A DNA stretch of 64,000 nucleotides, taken from Pontederia crassipes (Eukaryota; Streptophyta; Magnoliopsida; Commelinales; Pontederiaceae). A program made the translations under genes and the position numbers. The notes under the pieces are model-generated. The model worked only from the letters and a program-made list of their open reading frames with translations, had not been told where the DNA came from and did not search any database. Below are positions 35,801 to 48,621 of this stretch, piece after piece (the stretch's first letter is position 1; every line of letters starts with the position of its first letter). Location: positions 49,509,975-49,573,974 of the forward strand of contig CM060195.1 of assembly GCA_030549335.1 (NCBI GenBank), written 5' to 3'.

Positions 35801-38800
35801 CAGAAGCTACATAGTTGTTAAATATATGTATTTTTTTATTTATTAGATTTATTTTTTCAAGTTGGCTATGATTTTAGGATTACAGATTACTTGTGCTATA
35901 TCTCCATTTTATTCCCTTAAATTTTAAATGGGATAAAGATGACCAGACGTTTCTAACTACATTCTTTTATTCTAGGGATATAAAATGTTCCAATATATTG
36001 GTTCATGCAAATGGCTCTATCAAGCTTGCAGATTTCGGACTGGCAAAGGAGGTTTTCACTTTACCCTCTATCAGACCTTTTTTTTCTTTTCTTTCTTCTA
36101 CAATTCTTCTTTTTATGTCCGATACATGGCTGAAAGCTATTTGGTGTAACGACCCCAATTTTTGAGAGTTAGAAAAATAATATTTTATTATTTATTTTGA
36201 GAAAAATGAACATTAATATTATTATAATAAATAATTCCGAAAATAAAGGAAAATAGGGGAGGAGTTTAATTAAGGATAAAAATGTATTATGGGATATTTA
36301 TTTAAATTCAGAATTATTTAATTATTAAAACAAATCAAAATTGTTAAAAGAGATTAATTAAAAGATTAAATTTGATTAGGATTGTAAGTTATAGATGAAT
36401 TGGAGATAAAGATTTAAGAGCCTATAAATAAACCTTGAAGGTTAGCCGTCAAAGTAATTTCAGTTTCTTTGGTTCTTGGTGTCCGACGGCAGAGGCATGG
36501 CAAGGCATGATTCAACGTCGAACGGCTACGAGGTACGTAGAGGGGATCCGTAGGTTTATTAGATTATGATAGTTTTTTTTGTAAAGCCTATTCATATCGA
36601 CTTTGTCGAAAGAAAAAAAAAATAATAATAATGTTACGGCCGAAGAGTTAGGTTTCGGCCGTAATGAAATAATAGAGAGAGGAGAGTAGGGTTTTTACGG
36701 CCGAGGAATTAGGTTTCGACCGTAATGAAATAATAGAGAGAGAAAAGGAAGAAAGAGAAAAGAGGAGATAGATTGGCCGTAAAGGATTAATCACGTTTGA
36801 CATTGAAGAGAGGGAAAAGGGATACGTCAAAAAAAAAAAAAACAAGAAAGAGAGAGGAGGTAAGAGAGAGAATTAACGGCCGTGAGATGTGTGGAGAGAG
36901 AAAGAAGAAAATAAACAAACGTGTGTGCAGATGTGTGGAGAGAGAAAGAAGAAAAATAAATGGGAGTTCCACGACCAAAGAGATGGTGAGAGAGAAGTAG
37001 AAAAAAAAAATGAAAAAGAGATAGAGATAAAAGGGGTGGAGAGAGAGGATCTAAACATTATGCAAATGACACGGAAAAAAATTCAGGAGAGAGAAAAAGA
37101 TTGAGAGAAGAGGTGATGGCATAAAAGGTGATATGGAGAGAGAAGGAAGGAAAAAAAAAAAGGGTGTGGCACTTCGTGAATAGGAGAGAGGAAAGTAAAT
37201 AATAGGAATTGGATTTACCATAAGAGAAAGCATAGAAAAAAAAATATAGAATAAAAATATGGAAAGAAATTTTTATGGCAAAGAAAAAAAAAACGTGCTG
37301 CTGGTGGAGAGAGAAACGTGAGAGAGGATAAATAAAAAAAAACAATTAGTTGGCATGCTGGAAAAGAAGGATTGTAATTTCCTTCGGTTATAATTTTCCG
37401 ACGAGGAAAGTTATTTACTGAATTTTATAGGCCAACATGAAAAGAAATAGAAAAGAAAAAAAAAGAAGAATTGAGTGTTATTTTATTAGTTGATTTTATT
37501 TTAATTATCAATTTTATAGTAATTATCTTGTTATCATTATGACGGAGTATGATATGTTGATTGTATTATTGTTAATTATTATGATAACATGGTTATCATT
37601 CCTTATTAATATTGTGATATATTAATTATATTATTATTGATCGCTCTTGATTATCATGCCTGATTATATTATTTATCATACTTGATAATAATATTAGCAC
37701 ATCATATGATCGTATTGTCATCATATCTGATCATATTTTATTATCCTATCCGATCTTATCATTGATTATGATACTGATCCAGTAGTCTTTCTGATTGGGT
37801 CTTGTGTTTTACCTAAATTAAATTGTTTAAAGATAGACATTTTAGGTAAACAAGATAAAAGCCGAAAGCTACTGGGCCCATGTTCACTGATTGCCACTAA
37901 GCCGGGACCAATTGAATTGAATTGAATTGAATGGGGCAGATAGTGTAAAAACTATGGCTGTCCTGTGTATGGTCACTCGTCCCCCACCATACACGAACCC
38001 ATTGAATCGTATTGGGCTTGCCGTGGCACTGATCCCCCACTGGCCTGCATGAAAGTGACATGGTGTCCCTTAATTGACTGAGCGCTCCTCATTGAATTGG
38101 ATAACTCCGAACATTATAAATTGAATGGAATTGAATTAAAATTGAATCGAATTGAATTGGATTGAAATCGAATTGAATTGAATAGATCATGGTCATTTGG
38201 ATACTGGCGTTGACTGGCATTGCCTCCGCCCATTGAATCGAATTGAATTGTAATTGACCAATGGCCATTGATGTTGAATTGAAAATTATTAAATTGAATA
38301 GTGTCATAGTGATCAGACATTTAATTGCTAAATCAATATTGATTGATCATCTGATCTTTTTCTGATCCTTCCTATTGATTTATGACTTTATTATCCTATT
38401 ATTATATTGAATCATCGATCCAATTGATTAAGCAATTATTAATTGCTATCTCTATTGATTGGTCTTTTGACCATAACTTGATATAGTTGCTCATATTGAT
38501 AAATCGTTATATTGTAAATTGATTATTGTATTAATTGCTCAATTGACTCATCATTGATTATATCTTATTTTCGATTGAGCATATTGATTATTTAGTAGAC
38601 CCTACGTACTGAGTATTTTTATACTCATGAATATTTTCCTGTACCTGGATCCGTGCAGATGAGAGTACTTCGATAGAGGATGATCCTGCAGGTGGCTATG
38701 CTCAGTGATAGACAAATGTTGCACATGTTCTAGATTGAGTTGTCTAGTTTTTATTATTTCCGCATTTATTAGAATTGTGAACTTATTAATATTTTAATTA

Positions 38801-41800
38801 TTTTGAATATAATGGATTATTAGCTGTTATTATTGAAAAAGTCTTCCGCATTTATTGTTTATATTCCGCAAAAATGTTTTATAGAAAATTGAGTAGCGCC
38901 TTTGGGACGACTCTGAGCACGTGAAAGTCACGTGGGTCTCGGGGCGTTACAGAAGGTATCAGAGCCTAAGGAGAGACACTTCTTAGCTGTCTCTAATAGA
39001 TAGAATTGAGTCAATGTGCAACTGTCACGAGCAACCACTGCAGCCATCCAGTAGGGTCAAGTAAGTTTTTCATTATGACATTGTCATTGACTACTTACTT
39101 ATGGAATTGTATTGTATTGTTTATTATTGAATGAGCACAGATGTCTTTCAAGTTGATGACCTCTCATCAAATTTATCATGAACTGAGAAATAGATATCGA
39201 TGATCGAATCCTCAAAGTGCAGAGGAGGATGGCCAAGCGGCCCAAGGCCCATAAGTAAATAATGAATGGGTCAATGAGCGTTAAGAGGAACGATCGAGGC
39301 ATGGATCATCACCGTATGAATCTCATTCAATGTATGAATAATATAGCAACACTCAGAGTCATGATGTTCCTCTTCACGATAATCGAAAAGAGATTTTTAA
39401 GAGTTTCTTAGCTTACAGTCTCACCAATTTATTGGGAAGGGTGACTTCGAGAAAGCCTATAGGTGGCTGAAAGAAATTGACCAAACTCTAGTGAAGATGG
39501 ACTACGGTGAGAACTGCAAGACTATATGTGCTATGAGGTGTTTAACATGTGACGCTGGGCATTGGTAGAACGCAACAAAGGCTGGCACATTCTCCGGAAA
39601 TGACCTAATTTCTTGGAGAAAGTTTAAAAAGATATTCAAGGATCGCTATTTACCTATTTCCTGAAGAGCGAGAAAATGGAAGGAATATCGAGATCCACAA
39701 CAGGATACCATGACAGTCGAGGACTACACGATCGAATTCTTAAAGTTGGAGAAGTATGTTACTCGACGTCAATCAGAGAAAAATCGCGTTAAGCAATGGG
39801 TGGAAGGTCTCAAGCCAAGTCTCCGAGGACGGGTAAAATGTTGTAACTATCATACCCTTCAAGTTGCGAAAGAGTTTGCTACCATGCTTGAAAATGACGA
39901 CATAACAAACGCAACTCAACCGAATCAAGAGGATATAGATAATGATCAGAATCATATTTGGAGTAAAGATAGAAGACATCAAAGAAGAGAGAAGCGACAT
40001 CAAGAAAACTACAATCGAGGAAGGTCATATTCAACACGGAATGATCCTCCACCACATAGAGAATCATGTAACTACTGCCACAAATGCATCTCGGTGAATG
40101 TTATTGGGCGACGGGTGCATGCCTAAATTGTGGCAAGATGAGTCACTTCGCAAGAGATTGCGATGAATCAAAATGGGTCGAACCTCTACGACAACAATAG
40201 GCCTCCAAGAATGGTGCTGAAATCACCCAAATAGATTGATATGCTATGACATATGACTTGAAGATTAATCAAGTCGAAATTGTAATCTCCACTCCAACTA
40301 GTCCTTAGATATTTTGTATATCCAAATAGCATGTGTTATATGGAATGAATATAGTTTATAGTTTACTTTTCACAAAAAAAAATTGACCATTGAAAAGTAG
40401 AGTGTTTAATGGAAGCACTCATATGACAATATTTCTAAGGAGGTTATCGATTAGTTGGTGCTCATAATTTACCGTAAAAAGTTGAGCACTCGAACTCAAT
40501 AGAAAAAGTGATGAAGTGCACACATAATGGTATGGAAGAAGGACAACATCCAAGTATGTTAAAAAAATTATAGTATAATTGTTACTGCATTGGTTAACCC
40601 AAGGTCGATGATATTCCAATATATTCGTCAAGCCTAGAGGAACATGCAGAACATTTGCAGATTGCACTGCAAACATTAAGAGAAATGAGTATGCGCCAAA
40701 TTATCGAAATACAAATTTTGGCAGAATGAGATAATGTTCTCCAGAATTATCGCATAGATGGAATATCAAAAGATGAATGCTATAATCAAATGGATTCAAC
40801 CAATGGACGTGTTAAAGAAAAAAAAAACTTCCTTAGACTTGCAAGATCTTTTTGAACAGTCGCATTAGACTTGCAGAATATTAGCGGAGAGTCGCACTAG
40901 ATTACTGCACGATAGTATTGCCGTGGACGAATCTCACCAAGAAGGACAAAAAGATATAAAAATTTGAATGGCTCAGGAAAGGCTAAAAATATGTTTTAAG
41001 AATTGGAGAAGAAATTGATAACGATGTCCTTCTTTTGAAAAGACCTTCAGGCCGAGGTTATGTCGCCCACAACCATGCATACAACCCCCGCATGGCATGA
41101 GTCTTGATGCTATATAGGAAGAAGATAGTTGCCAACATATTAAGACGATTAGATATCGAATTAGCAATTGTGGTCTTCACCCCGAGAATCGGTGACACAA
41201 TGTGTAGGGCGAAGAGTTTGAATTCTCCACGAACCACCAAAGTTGAGGTACACTTCCGAACATTTGTCGAAAAAAAAGGGATCAAATTATTGAAAGATTA
41301 CGAGTTTGTCAAAGCAAACTCAGTGGAGCATATCTTAAGCAGAAAGGTCACTTGCTCATTTGGCGGTGAGCCGATAGAATATGAGCATTGAGCAATTGTA
41401 TCGTCCAACTCAGTCTAGTGACCAACAGTGATGGTGCAAGGATAGCAACACATCTTACATGCAATCAAAATTGCTATGGAAGGTCGGCAAATGAAAGTGT
41501 AGCATCAGAGGTCACATGGTGTACTACAAGAGCTTGAAAATCATCAATAGTATTAAAAAAAAAAGAGATAACGATGGATGTTATTAGAGGGCTTGACATG
41601 GACACAATGTGATATGAGTAATAGAGGATCGATATATGAAAATAGCCAATGTCATACCCATTAGAGAAAGGTTAGTCCATCGAAAGTCTCATAGTCATTT
41701 TTTTAAGGAGGTTATCCGACTACATGGAGTGTTGATATCCATCGCGTCGGATAAAAATCTACAATGCATAGACCAATTCTGATGGAGCATCTATAGAGCA

Positions 41801-44800
41801 ATTGGGATGTGGTTGAACTTCTAGATCACCTTCCATTCACAGATGAATGAGTAGTCTGAATGGACAATTCAGACCTTAAAAAAAATATGTTCTGGACTTG
41901 CATTAGACCGGAGTGATAGTTGGAACAATCAGCTCCCACTAGCGAAGTTAGTATGTGGCAACAGTCGCCACTCTGACATAGGCATGCCACTTCATAGTCA
42001 TGTATGGAAGGCATTATTGCTCACCTATCAGCTGGAGCGAGGTTGATGGACAATTCATTGATGACAATTCTTGTCATGAGAATACTGACGCACATTCAAA
42101 AGGATGTTGACAAAATTTGCTTCATCAAGAAATGTTGAAGGTAGTCCACATGAGACAAAAATAGTAGGCTAACATAATGAGATTAGTAACATACGTAGGA
42201 CACATCATGAAGATGAAGATGACATTTTAAAACGGCAAGTTGAAATCAGAAAAGATTTTTCAAATTTGTTAGATAGATGATGTAGTTCGTTTACGCAAAT
42301 TCGAGGACGAATTTATTTTTAAGGAGGTTATGATGTAACGACCCCAATTTTTGAGAGTTAGAAAAATAATATTTTATTATTTATTTTGAGAAAAATGAAC
42401 ATTAATATTATTATAATAAATAATTCCGAAAATAAAGGAAAATAGGGGAGGAGTTTAATTAAGGATAAAAATGTATTATGGGATATTTATTTAAATTCAG
42501 AATTATTTAATTATTAAAACAAATCAAAATTGTTAAAAGAGATTAATTAAAAGATTAAATTTGATTAGGATTGTAAGTTATAGATGAATTGGAGATAAAG
42601 ATTTAAGAGCCTATAAATAAACCTTGAAGGTTAGCCGTCAAAGTACTTTCAGTTTCTTTGGTTCTTGGTGTCCGACGGCAGAGGCATGGCAAGGCATGAT
42701 TCAACGTCGAACGGCTACGAGGTACGTAGAGGGGATCCGTAGGTTTATTAGATTATGATAGTTTTTTTTGTAAAGCCTATTCATATCGACTTTGTCGAAA
42801 GAAAAAAAAAATAATAATAATGTTACGGCCGAAGAGTTAGGTTTCGGCCGTAATGAAATAATAGAGAGAGGAGAGTAGGGTTTTTACGGCCGAGGAATTA
42901 GGTTTCGACCGTAATGAAATAATAGAGAGAGAAAAGGAAGAAAGAGAAAAGAGGAGATAGATTGGCCGTAAAGGATTAATCACGTTTGACATTGAAGAGA
43001 GGGAAAAGGGATACGTCAAAAAAAAAAAAACAAGAAAGAGAGAGGAGGTAAGAGAGAGAATTAACGGCCGTGAGATGTGTGGAGAGAGAAAGAAGAAAAT
43101 AAACAAACGTGTGTGCAGATGTGTGGAGAGAGAAAGAAGAAAAATAAATGGGAGTTCCACGACCAAAGAGATGGTGAGAGAGAAGTAGAAAAAAAAAATG
43201 AAAAAGAGATAGAGATAAAAGGGGTGGAGAGAGAGGATCTAAACATTATGCAAATGACACGGAAAAAAATTCAGGAGAGAGAAAAAGATTGAGAGAAGAG
43301 GTGATGGCATAAAAGGTGATATGGAGAGAGAAGGAAGGAAAAAAAAAAAAAGGGTGTGGCACTTCGTGAATAGGAGAGAGGAAAGTAAATAATAGGAATT
43401 GGATTTACCATAAGAGAAAGCATAGAAAAAAAAATATAGAATAAAAATATGGAAAGAAATTTTTATGGCAAAGAAAAAAAAAACGTGCTGCTGGTGGAGA
43501 GAGAAACGTGAGAGAGGATAAATAAAAAAAAACAATTAGTTGGCATGCTGGAAAAGAAGGATTGTAATTTCCTTCGGTTATAATTTTCCGACGAGGAAAG
43601 TTATTTACTGAATTTTATAGGCCAACATGAAAAGAAATAGAAAAGAAAAAAAAAGAAGAATTGAGTGTTATTTTATTAGTTGATTTTATTTTAATTATCA
43701 ATTTTATAGTAATTATCTTGTTATCATTATGACGGAGTATGATATGTTGATTGTATTATTGTTAATTATTATGATAACATGGTTATCATTCCTTATTAAT
43801 ATTGTGATATATTAATTATATTATTATTGATCGCTCTTGATTATCATGCCTGATTATATTATTTATCATACTTGATAATAATATTAGCACATCATATGAT
43901 CGTATTGTCATCATATCTGATCATATTTTATTATCCTATCCGATCTTATCATTGATTATGATACTGATCCAGTAGTCTTTCTGATTGGGTCTTGTGTTTT
44001 ACCTAAATTAAATTGTTTAAAGATAGACATTTTAGGTAAACAAGATAAAAGCCGAAAGCTACTGGGCCCATGTTCACTGATTGCCACTAAGCCGGGACCA
44101 ATTGAATTGAATTGAATTGAATGGGGCAGATAGTGTAAAAACTATGGCTGTCCTGTGTATGGTCACTCGTCCCCCACCATACACGAACCCATTGAATCGT
44201 ATTGGGCTTGCCGTGGCACTGATCCCCCACTGGCCTGCATGAAAGTGACATGGTGTCCCTTAATTGACTGAGCGCTCCTCATTGAATTGGATAACTCCGA
44301 ACATTATAAATTGAATGGAATTGAATTAAAATTGAATCGAATTGAATTGGATTGAAATCGAATTGAATTGAATAGATCATGGTCATTTGGATACTGGCGT
44401 TGACTGGCATTGCCTCCGCCCATTGAATCGAATTGAATTGTAATTGACCAATGGCCATTGATGTTGAATTGAAAATTATTAAATTGAATAGTGTCATAGT
44501 GATCAGACATTTAATTGCTAAATCAATATTGATTGATCATCTGATCTTTTTCTGATCCTTCCTATTGATTTATGACTTTATTATCCTATTATTATATTGA
44601 ATCATCGATCCAATTGATTAAGCAATTATTAATTGCTATCTCTATTGATTGGTCTTTTGACCATAACTTGATATAGTTGCTCATATTGATAAATCGTTAT
44701 ATTGTAAATTGATTATTGTATTAATTGCTCAATTGACTCATCATTGATTATATCTTATTTTCGATTGAGCATATTGATTATTTAGTAGACCCTACGTACT

Positions 44801-46287
44801 GAGTATTTTTATACTCATGAATATTTTCCTGTACCTGGATCCGTGCAGATGAGAGTACTTCGATAGAGGATGATCCTGCAGGTGGCTATGCTCAGTGATA
44901 GACAAATGTTGCACATGTTCTAGATTGAGTTGTCTAGTTTTTATTATTTCCGCATTTATTAGAATTGTGAACTTATTAATATTTTAATTATTTTGAATAT
45001 AATGGATTATTAGCTGTTATTATTGAAAAAGTCTTCCGCATTTATTGTTTATATTCCGCAAAAATGTTTTATAGAAAATTGAGTAGCGCCTTTGGGACGA
45101 CTCTGAGCACGTGAAAGTCACGTGGGTCTCGGGGCGTTACATTTGGTGCATGCCAGTACGCTGATCTTTATTCTACTTTCTGCATTCACAGATAACCAAG
45201 TTCAATGATTTGAAATCCTGCAAAGGAAGTGTATATTGGATGGCTCCAGAGGTTAGTTAATTCATTGTATTTATGTTCATTTGTATAATATCCTGAAGTG
45301 CTCTCTTTTTCAGTTTTACAAATTTTATAGGTTAAATGAACTTCTGTGTCCCATGATAGCTTTAATATGTACAAATTGTTACTTAAACTAGAATTATCAA
45401 TGATAAATGGATATTTAGTTTCTTTAGTAGCCTCACCTGAGAATTGCATAAAGCATATATCTTTCCTCTCTTCATTGACATTTAAGTGTCACTAGTCTAT
45501 CATAGAGTTTGTAATATGGGAGCTCCTTCTGATTTATTATTTTTTTCCAGGTTATTAATCCTAAGAAAAAATATGGATCTTCAGCTGATATATGGAGCCT
45601 TGGTTGCACTGTTTTAGAGATGTTGACTCGTCAGATTCCTTATCCCAATATGGAGTGGGTAAGTCATATCAGTAATTAATAGTTATTTTGATTATATGAC
45701 AGAAAACTTATATTTTCTTCTACTAATTGTATTAGCTGATAAATTGTGTTTAATGCTTCTTTTTTTTCTTTTTCTTTTTGTTTTCCTCTTTCCCTGTTTA
45801 GCAGATTCTTGGTCTTTTCATTTATCACTTTGAGCAGTTTTCGTATATTTAACTGACATTAGGGTATGAACTGGAACTATCAGACCGACTCATAAACCAA
45901 CAATTAGAAGCCAATTAACTTACAACTGGTGAAATTTATTCAAAGTATAAACTTAAATAAAGCATTTATCATATTTTGTAATATTCAATTCCAGTCTATA
46001 TGGTGGTCATGGGTAGTTTTCTTTTTAAACCCAGTCATGGGTAGTTATTAGATCTACCTGTTTTGCAGACACAGGCCTTCTATATGATTGGCAGGGGAGA
46101 GCCTCCTCCTATTCCCACAAACTTATCCAGGGATGCCCGTGATTTCATAAGCCAGTGTGTGAAAGTTAACCCGGATGATCGGCCCACTGCGTCTCAACTG
46201 CTAGAACATCCATTTGTCAAGAGAACATTTAGGAATGGTTCAGGATCTGATTTTTCTTTGCGTGGTGAAGATAGATGGAGTGGCTGA
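32861..46287 (+). CDS. MEKK1: MEKK1-type MAP kinase kinase kinase, 8 exons, 622 aa
   Basis: A Ser/Thr kinase of the plant MEKK (A1) group, heading MAP kinase cascades in immunity and stress. Exons: 32861-33960, 34351-34435, 34522-34584, 34959-35116, 35976-36051, 45192-45251, 45551-45658, 46069-46287, all GT-AG and in frame. The long acidic/Ser-rich N-terminus has the group signatures LERRNAAKDIEY, SFRIDGSVEGEMD, RSLGLSGPDEFAI, RPPVLSPPPAM and SSWDILKSFAPE. The kinase domain shows the glycine loop LGSGSYG (353-359), the ATP lysine K375 in AIKEVSLLDQG, HRDIKCSN (468-475), DFGLAKE (488-494) and APE (512-514). The ATG at 32861 was chosen; a longer frame starts with TTG at 32846, and a second in-frame ATG (MNSKERTPK) follows. 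Intron 5 is 9.1 kb because of an LTR retrotransposon. A spliced 3' UTR intron is possible at 46319-46507. Which MEKK paralogue this is cannot be told. Confidence 0.93.
36145..38951 (+). repeat. 5' LTR, 2807 bp
   Basis: Unusually long LTR. A TATA box, tataaata, at 36423-36430 suggests transcription from near 36455. Downstream lie A/GA-rich tracts with acggccgaa motifs (about 36605-37350) and an array of ttgaattgaat units (about 37911-38330). By eye the 3' LTR differs by one substitution near 36454 and two homopolymer-length changes. Confidence 0.95.
36423..36430 (+). promoter_or_regulatory. Candidate TATA box of the retrotransposon LTR
   Basis: tataaata about 280 bases into the LTR; the same box is at 42612-42619 in the 3' LTR, where it could start read-out transcription into kinase exon 6. 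Confidence 0.5.
38955..38967 (+). promoter_or_regulatory. Primer-binding site, initiator tRNA-Met type
   Basis: Three bases after the 5' LTR the sequence reads ggtatcagagcc, matching the common plant primer site tggtatcagagc except for the first base. Confidence 0.8.
39440..40195 (+). pseudogene. Retrotransposon gag remnant with zinc knuckle
   Basis: An open stretch at 39710-40126 gives a typical plant gypsy gag: MTVEDYTIEFLKLEKYV, WVEGLKPSLRGRV, then an arginine-rich tail. Shortly after, in another frame at about 40130-40166, comes a CCHC zinc knuckle, CLNCGKMSHFARDC. Upstream homology to the gag start near 39440-39700 is broken by stops. Only one capsid-like stretch is open, so this cannot make a full Gag-Pol protein. 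Confidence 0.8.
41624..42048 (+). pseudogene. Ty3/gypsy integrase core remnant
   Basis: One frame reads EDRYMKIANVIPIRE, IRLHGVLISIASDKNLQ, GMWLNF then a stop, TFHSQMNE then a stop, SEWTIQTLKK, and NNQLPLAKLVCGNS. This corresponds to the gypsy integrase order from DRLTKSAHF to SDRD, FHPQTDGQSERTIQ and the DHLPLVEFAYNNS tail. Three internal stops are present. I do not recognise the reverse transcriptase between gag and this segment; it is lost or too decayed. Confidence 0.75.
42319..42333 (+). promoter_or_regulatory. Polypurine tract region before the 3' LTR
   Basis: taaggaggttatga abuts the 3' LTR start, the expected site of plus-strand priming; it follows a ttcgaggacgaattt motif common just upstream of gypsy 3' LTRs. 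Confidence 0.6.
42334..45141 (+). repeat. 3' LTR, 2808 bp
   Basis: Nearly identical to 36145-38951. The visible differences are gtactttc against gtaatttc near 42643 and one shorter and one longer A tract. Confidence 0.95.
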
Positions 46288-47757
46288 GCCATCACCAAGG
46301 ATACCTGTGGAGAACTCGGTAAAACAATTTATATTCCTCTTATTCCTGCGCGCTTTGGTGATCCTGTGGTCATACATATATTTCAAAAGAAAAAAAAACA
46401 GAAACATGCATTTCTTGTTTTATGATAAACTTCTTATTTGCTTAATATTATGCGTGCATTATTGGAAAGTTGGAGTCTCATGTCTGAATCTTTCTTGACA
46501 TTTGCAGATTTCATATTAATGCAAGCTGAAATGGGTGTTTTAGCTTCGTGATCTCTTGCGAACTGCTGAACGCCAGGGTTCTTTGGCATGCTTCACGTTC
46601 CAAGATATTCATGATTGGTAGCTTCAGCTTTGCTCAACTTAAAATTTTCAAAATTGAAGCGGATTTCTTGATGTCAGTGCGAAGTTTTCCTTTTGTTTCC
46701 GGTTGCAAATGTCGGAAGCAAACGGTAATGAGATCAAGATGTATGTATCGCCTGTGTAAATATGTGTGAAGTGTTACTGGTTGAGGATTGTTGTTACAGT
46801 CGAGGGAAAGTTGACGCCTTTAATGGTGACAAGTGAGTACCAAAATTTTGTTGCTTGCATTCTTGTTGTATCTATATCTTTATTGGTTAAAAAATTAAGG
46901 ACATGCTGATTGTAAAGCAAAATAAAAATGGGTACTGCAATTGTTTCATGATTATATTCCTTTTCTCTTTTATTTTTCAGTTGCTTTATTTTATTTTATT
47001 TTATTTTATTGAGGGAAAGGATGAATATATATATTCCTAAAAGAGAAATGTCAGTCATGTACAAAAAAAACTCTTCAGGGGAGAGTGCAAAAAACAAAAG
47101 AATTACAGACGCTGGACACAATCCTAGTTCTTTATTTTTTATTGCCTTGCAGCTGTTGTCCCCTAAACTTATAATAAGTTCACGGGTTACAATGTGTCAA
47201 TATTCATTCACATCAATATATATATATATATATATATATAATAAAATAATAATAACATAATAAAAAATGCAAAACGTGGCAACTTTTTGATAGGAAAGAA
47301 AGCCGCATCTGTCTGGCGATTATTTTTTTTATTATTTATATTATGTTGTGGACCAGAGAATATGACGCTTTATTGCTTTTGTTAGCATTTTTTCTCAATA
47401 AATTATTTGGGCTCCGAGTACAACGGGTGCAAGACTGGAAAATGAATGACTGAACCATGGCGGTCCTACATAGAGATTAATGATGTCAATTGATCCATTA
47501 ATTTCTTATGATTAGTCTTATTAAGTACTAATAATTAAGTAATATATTATCGATATTTTGACTGTTTTTCAAATGTTAGATATTTTCTAATATTTTTTTA
47601 AATTTTTTACATTGTCTTATATTCCTATTATATTATAATATTCATTTTTTCTTAATTTATTTCCCTCGTATTCTAAGTGATCGTAACAATATTTGCTTGT
47701 CATTTTTTATACCATTTCAATTCTACATTTTCTCATACAACAAGAAAACACTAATGA
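46288..47757. other. Kinase 3' UTR and spacer
   Basis: The first several hundred bases are likely 3' UTR, possibly with an intron at 46319-46507 (gtaaaac to tttgcag). The rest is AT-rich with a ttttatttta run near 46986 and a TA run near 47216. No gene is recognised. Confidence 0.45.
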
Positions 47758-47930
47758 CGACGACAACAACAACAAAGCCTTATCCCATTAGGTGGGTCGG
47801 CTACATGGATCATACGACGCCTGATCAATGTTCATGAGATTCGACAAGATTTTACGCTGGCTGTCGGGGCCTAACACAACCCTCCTTCTTTATCTGGGTT
47901 TGGGATCGGCTATAAAACATAGGCGGAGTT
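47758..47930 (-). mobile_element. Au-like SINE, full-length intergenic copy
   Basis: A complete copy with the conserved 3' block and a TTG tail on the minus strand. Target duplication aagaaaacactaatga (47742-47757) and aagaaaatactaatga (47931-47946), one mismatch. Confidence 0.88.
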
Positions 47931-47946
47931 AAGAAAATACTAATGA

Positions 47947-48621
47947 AAAAAGAAGAAATTATATATATATAATTTTAAATTTCATACAATTATCAACATG
48001 TTTTTCTAACCATACATATATTTTTATTAATAATTTTTAATCTCACTCATCAACTAACAAATAAATAATATGCATAGAATTTATTGTAAGAACGATAAAA
48101 ATAGTACATGAATAATATATATTTTATTTGCATCCATTTGATCCGGGGTCCTAGGTTCGCCCCTGGACTAAACTGTTTTAATGGTCAGGCTTAAAAAATA
48201 AGTATCACGTTACAGACATTCCTGAACAAATTATCCAACTTGGTATCCATCAAGGCCAAGAAAATTCATAGCTCTGCTGCTTTCATATTTTTGCTAAATT
48301 ATGATATTTTTCTCTGACCTTTTTATTTTTATTCCAATTTATTTCCTTTCATAATCTCCATCATGATCTCATCTCCCGAGCTCTTAACCCTCCATTCGCG
48401 TTTGAGCTTTCTTCCTTCGGCAAATTCTGATTAATCATGCTCAAAGATTTGGAGACTTCTTTGGCTTTACATGTTATGCATGATAAAGTTTACATATGAA
48501 CGCTGCTAGAAGTATGGAGTTGCAATCAAAGTGTTGCATGATAGCATGATTCGTTGTTGTCGATCGGATGAGTAACCATATCGTTCTACCGTCAGTGTTC
48601 GACAAAAGTCATGCATTTGAC
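47947..48621. other. AT-rich spacer
   Basis: No gene recognised. A piece near 48147-48163, cctaggttcgcccctg, looks like one end of a hAT-type element, but its partner was not found. Confidence 0.4.

Larger units (their letters stand above)
36145..45141 (+). mobile_element. Ty3/gypsy-type LTR retrotransposon in intron 5 of the kinase gene
   Basis: A complete LTR-internal-LTR structure of 8997 bp with a perfect 5-bp target duplication, tttgg, at 36140-36144 and 45142-45146. LTR ends are TGTAACG and CGTTACA. Removing element and one target copy restores a host intron of about 140 bp with intact splice sites. It lies in the same orientation as the kinase. Its interior is only 3.4 kb and full of stops, whereas the two LTRs are almost identical, so it should have moved with enzymes supplied by a relative. 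Confidence 0.97.

Noticed and set aside
43061-43535. Phenylalanine/serine-rich minus-strand ORFs in the LTRs
   Set aside because: They come from purine tracts read in reverse and are duplicated only because the LTR is duplicated.
48147-48163. A hAT element end, cctaggttcgcccctg
   Set aside because: No partner terminus or target duplication was found nearby, so a whole element cannot be supported.
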